The position numbers were made by a program, and so were the translations under genes. Shown piece after piece: positions 61,570-64,000 of a stretch of 64,000 bases of DNA (position 1 is the first letter of the stretch; each line of letters opens with the position of its first letter). The stretch covers positions 4,028,001 through 4,092,000 of the forward strand of contig NZ_CP075190.1 in NCBI RefSeq assembly GCF_020510585.1, written 5' to 3'. The notes beneath the pieces are model-generated. The model did not search any database and had not been told where the DNA came from. It worked only from the letters and a program-made list of their open reading frames with translations. Origin of the DNA: Ferribacterium limneticum (lineage in GTDB: Bacteria > Pseudomonadota > Gammaproteobacteria > Burkholderiales > Rhodocyclaceae).

Positions 61570-61663
61570 GCGGCGATTAAACCATGAATCAACAGTTCAG
61601 ACGGGCAGGCGAATCAGTGCCGAAGTCACCATTTCTCGCCCGCCAAGCGCGGGCTGCACCACC

Positions 61664-62911
61664 TCAAGCCTGATAGACGACGCGTCCGCCAACCAGCGTG
61701 GACTTCACCTTGCCGGTCATCATGTAACCGGTCCATGGCGAATTCTTGCCACGGCTCCTGAGCGCATCCGGCGTCAGTTGCCAGGTCGCTTCCGGGTCGA
61801 AGATGCAGATATCGGCGGCGGCACCGACAGCGAGCTGACCGCTGGGCAGGCCGAGGACAGCAGCCGGCGCCGAAGTAATGCGGGCCAGCGCATCAGGCAG
61901 GCTGACGCCGGCTTCTTCGGCCCATTTCAGGGTGAGCGGGAGCAAAACCTCAAGCCCGGTCGCCCCCGGCTTGGCTTCGCCGAAAGGCAGCAACTTTTCA
62001 TCGGCGCCGACTGGGGTGTGATCGGAACAGATGGCGGCCAGACCAGCAGCGGCGGCTTTCGACAAGGCCTGACGATCGCTCTGGGCGCGTAGCGGCGGGC
62101 TGAAACGGGCGTGCGGGTTGAAGTAGCCGATATCGTTTTCGGTCAGCAGCAGGTGATGGACGCCGATGTCGAAAGTGACCGGCAAGCCTTCATGCTGCGC
62201 CCGCTGGACGAGTGCCACGCCAGCCGCCGACGACAGGCGGGTCAGATGTACGCGGCAACCGGTATCGCGCACGAGCTGGACAATGGTGCCGACGGCAATG
62301 GTTTCGGCGGCGACCGGAATGCCGGCCAGACCGAGACGGCTGGACACCTCGCCCTCATGCGCGATGCCGTTGCGCGACAGCCAGTAATCCTGTGGCTGTA
62401 GCCAGATGGCGAAGCCGAAGGTGGCGGCGTATTCCATGGCGCGAAGCAGCGCTTCGGTATCGGTGACCGGCCGGTTGGCCTGCGAGAAGGCAACACAGCC
62501 GGCCTTCTTGAGACCGGCCAGTTCAGCCAGACGCTCGCCATTGAGACCCAAGGTCAGGGCACCGAGCGGCAGGACGCGCGCCTTGCGGATTTCCTTGGCG
62601 CGATGAACGAGGCGATCTGCCAGTTCCGGCTCGTCGAGCGGCGGATCGGCATCGGGCGGTACGACAACCGAAGTCACGCCACCGGCAACGGCAGCGGCCA
62701 GTTCGGCTTCGATGGAGTTGAGGCGGGCGCCAAGGTCGATCAGGCCCGGACAGACAACGCAACCGGCAGAGTCGATGGTTTGGTCGGCGACAAAGCCGGC
62801 CGGTGCGTCGCCCAGCCCGGCGATCTTGCCGTCGACGACATACAACGAAGTACTGCGGTCAACACCGTTTTTCGGGTCAATTACGCGGCCATTCTGGATA
62901 AGGATGTTCAT
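61664..62911 (-). CDS. pyrC: Non-catalytic dihydroorotase-like subunit PyrC'
   Basis: 415 residues from MNILIQNGRVIDPKNGVD. Amidohydrolase fold, but the normal metal-binding HxH of dihydroorotase is replaced (VVCPGLIDLGARLNSIEAE); the second-half landmarks AAAGVALVQRAQHEGLPVTFDIGVHHLLLTE and ICSDHTPVGADEK persist. This is the inactive PyrC' that assembles with PyrB in betaproteobacteria and pseudomonads. Start 1 bp after the pyrB stop, co-translated. Confidence 0.93.
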   Translation of the reverse strand: MNILIQNGRVIDPKNGVDRSTSLYVVDGKIAGLGDAPAGFVADQTIDSAGCVVCPGLIDLGARLNSIEAELAAAVAGGVTSVVVPPDADPPLDEPELADRLVHRAKEIRKARVLPLGALTLGLNGERLAELAGLKKAGCVAFSQANRPVTDTEALLRAMEYAATFGFAIWLQPQDYWLSRNGIAHEGEVSSRLGLAGIPVAAETIAVGTIVQLVRDTGCRVHLTRLSSAAGVALVQRAQHEGLPVTFDIGVHHLLLTENDIGYFNPHARFSPPLRAQSDRQALSKAAAAGLAAICSDHTPVGADEKLLPFGEAKPGATGLEVLLPLTLKWAEEAGVSLPDALARITSAPAAVLGLPSGQLAVGAAADICIFDPEATWQLTPDALRSRGKNSPWTGYMMTGKVKSTLVGGRVVYQA

Positions 62912-62912
62912 C

Positions 62913-63872
62913 TCAATTCCCCGCAACGATGCTCATGACGGCCATGCGAACCGCGATACCAAAAGTGACTTGCGGCAGGATCACTGCCTGCGCCCCGTCG
63001 GCCACTGCCGAATGGATTTCGACGCCGCGGTTCATCGGCCCCGGGTGCATGACGATGGCGTCCGGCTTGGCCAGCGCCAGCTTCTGCGGCGTCAGGCCGT
63101 AGTGGCGGAAATATTCGCCGGCCGAGGGCAGCAGGGCGCCGGTCATCCGTTCGTTCTGCAGGCGCAGCATGATGACGACGTCGACGTCTTTCAAACCTTC
63201 GTTCATGTCGTGGAAGACATGCACGCCAAGCTTGTCGAGATGCTTCGGCAACAGGGTTTCCGGCCCGATGGCGCGAACTTCCGGAACGCCCAGCGTGGTC
63301 AGCGCATGAATATCCGAACGGGCCACGCGCGAATGCAGGATGTCGCCGACGATGGCGACGCGCAACTGAGTGAAATCCTTCTTGTAGTGGCGGATCGTGT
63401 ACATGTCGAGCAGGCCCTGCGTCGGGTGGGCGTGGCGACCGTCACCGGCATTGACGACATGGACGTCGTCGCGGCCGATGCGCTGCAGATGCTCGGCAAT
63501 CAGGTAGGGCGCGCCGCTCGACGCGTGGCGCACGACGAACAGGTTGGCGTGCATGGCGACGAGGTTGTCGATGGTGTCGAGCAGTGTTTCACCCTTGGCC
63601 GTCGACGACTTGTTGATGTCGAGGTTGATGACGTCGGCGGAGAGACGCTTGGCGGCGATCTCAAAGGTCGTCCGGGTGCGCGTCGAGTTTTCGAAGAACA
63701 GGTTGAAGACGCTCTTGCCGCGCAGCAGCGGCACCTTCTTGACGTCGCGTGCCGAGACTTCCATGAAGGAGGCAGCGGTATCGAGAATCTGCGTCAGGAT
63801 GCGCTGGGGCAGCCCCTCGATCGACAGCAGGTGGGTCAGTTCGCCATCCTTGTTCAACTGCGGGTTATGCAT
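62913..63872 (-). CDS. pyrB: Aspartate carbamoyltransferase catalytic subunit
   Basis: 319 residues. Carbamoyl-phosphate site [19 protein letters not shown], then [66 protein letters not shown]. Second step of UMP synthesis. The start at 63872 overlaps the pyrR stop by 8 bp. Partner of PyrC'. Confidence 0.97.
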   Translation of the reverse strand: MHNPQLNKDGELTHLLSIEGLPQRILTQILDTAASFMEVSARDVKKVPLLRGKSVFNLFFENSTRTRTTFEIAAKRLSADVINLDINKSSTAKGETLLDTIDNLVAMHANLFVVRHASSGAPYLIAEHLQRIGRDDVHVVNAGDGRHAHPTQGLLDMYTIRHYKKDFTQLRVAIVGDILHSRVARSDIHALTTLGVPEVRAIGPETLLPKHLDKLGVHVFHDMNEGLKDVDVVIMLRLQNERMTGALLPSAGEYFRHYGLTPQKLALAKPDAIVMHPGPMNRGVEIHSAVADGAQAVILPQVTFGIAVRMAVMSIVAGN

Positions 63873-64000
63873 TTTCCATTCTCCAAACCAGTCGACCGTC
63901 GTCCTGCTTGCCCAGCACCAGATTCTGGTGGTCATTGAGCTCCACTGCCCACGCCCCGTAGGTTGCGGCCACCGGCAACTCACGCCCGCCGCGGTCGGCC
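63865..64000 (-). CDS. pyrR: PyrR, pyr operon regulator/uracil phosphoribosyltransferase (partial, C-terminal end)
   Basis: Only the last 44 codons are in the window. They read [20 protein letters not shown] then [23 protein letters not shown], which is the C-terminus of PyrR (DRGGRELP is conserved). The start is beyond the window. It overlaps pyrB by 8 bp. Confidence 0.85.
   Translation of the reverse strand, partial: ADRGGRELPVAATYGAWAVELNDHQNLVLGKQDDGRLVWRMENA

Noticed and set aside
62855-62885. GCGGTCAACACCG near the pyrC' start as another repeat copy
   Set aside because: The core is broken after GGTCAAC, and the A-tracts and GGCC are missing; chance match.
1-64000. CRISPR arrays, tRNA or rRNA genes, insertion sequences, prophage
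   Set aside because: None seen: no regularly spaced repeats, no cloverleaf-like segments and no transposase or integrase frames. The dispersed repeat is irregularly spaced and not CRISPR.

Overview
The window is a GC-rich, gene-dense bacterial chromosome segment that fits a betaproteobacterium, most likely a Rhodocyclaceae member such as Dechloromonas or Azonexus. The reasons are the gene families, the signalling gene load, type IV pilus retraction motors, a pyrR-pyrB-pyrC' operon and a urtABCDE/urease/cyanase nitrogen set. No tRNA, rRNA, CRISPR array, transposase or prophage was seen.

Layout. 1-4.8 kb: dsbA end, a SPOR protein, argS, a hypoxanthine-DNA glycosylase and a diguanylate cyclase. 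5-10.3 kb: ubiB, a SWIM/SNF2 helicase and a DUF302 protein. 10.4-14.1 kb: a FIST sensor protein translationally coupled to a hybrid histidine kinase. 14.2-19.4 kb: a CinA-type amidohydrolase, mobA, a possible small RNA, cytochrome c5, a secreted Ala/Lys/Pro-rich protein and rep. 19.4-24.7 kb: DUF4197 protein, pilU, pilT, then yggS-proC-yggT-yggU. 24.7-30 kb: the urease operon ureDABCE-(tautomerase)-FG. 30.1-31.4 kb: an AT-richer, foreign-looking lipoprotein. 31.5-35.8 kb: urtBCDE. 36-41.6 kb: small unknown genes, an AraC regulator, a methyltransferase and a diguanylate cyclase. 41.9-46.1 kb: a cyanate operon (DJ-1/PfpI protein, cynABD-type ABC transporter, cynS). 46.3-49.5 kb: a NarL-type two-component pair and urtA. 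49.9-57.2 kb: an ABC transporter with two unrelated binding proteins, a small tautomerase and a DctB/DctD-type pair, behind a sigma-54 promoter. 57.3-61.6 kb: a LuxR-type regulator and an NCS1 permease fused to a hybrid histidine kinase. 61.7-64 kb: pyrC', pyrB and the end of pyrR.

How it works together. Urease, the urea transporter, the cyanate transporter, cyanase and their two-component pair form a urea/cyanate nitrogen-scavenging block. urtA lies about 12 kb from urtBCDE, but both share a nearly identical promoter with the same internal spacing.

Most unusual signal. A conserved, non-palindromic element of about 37 bp occurs about 18 times on both strands. Its core is CCACGGTCAACCGG, followed by an A6 tract, a GGCC and an AAAATYGAAA tract one helical turn further on. 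It lies near stop codons and between genes, and also inside seven genes without breaking their frames. There it seems to replace native residues rather than add to them. This architecture resembles the Pasteurellaceae DNA-uptake signal sequence, and pilT/pilU are in the same window. I propose it is an undescribed DNA uptake sequence.
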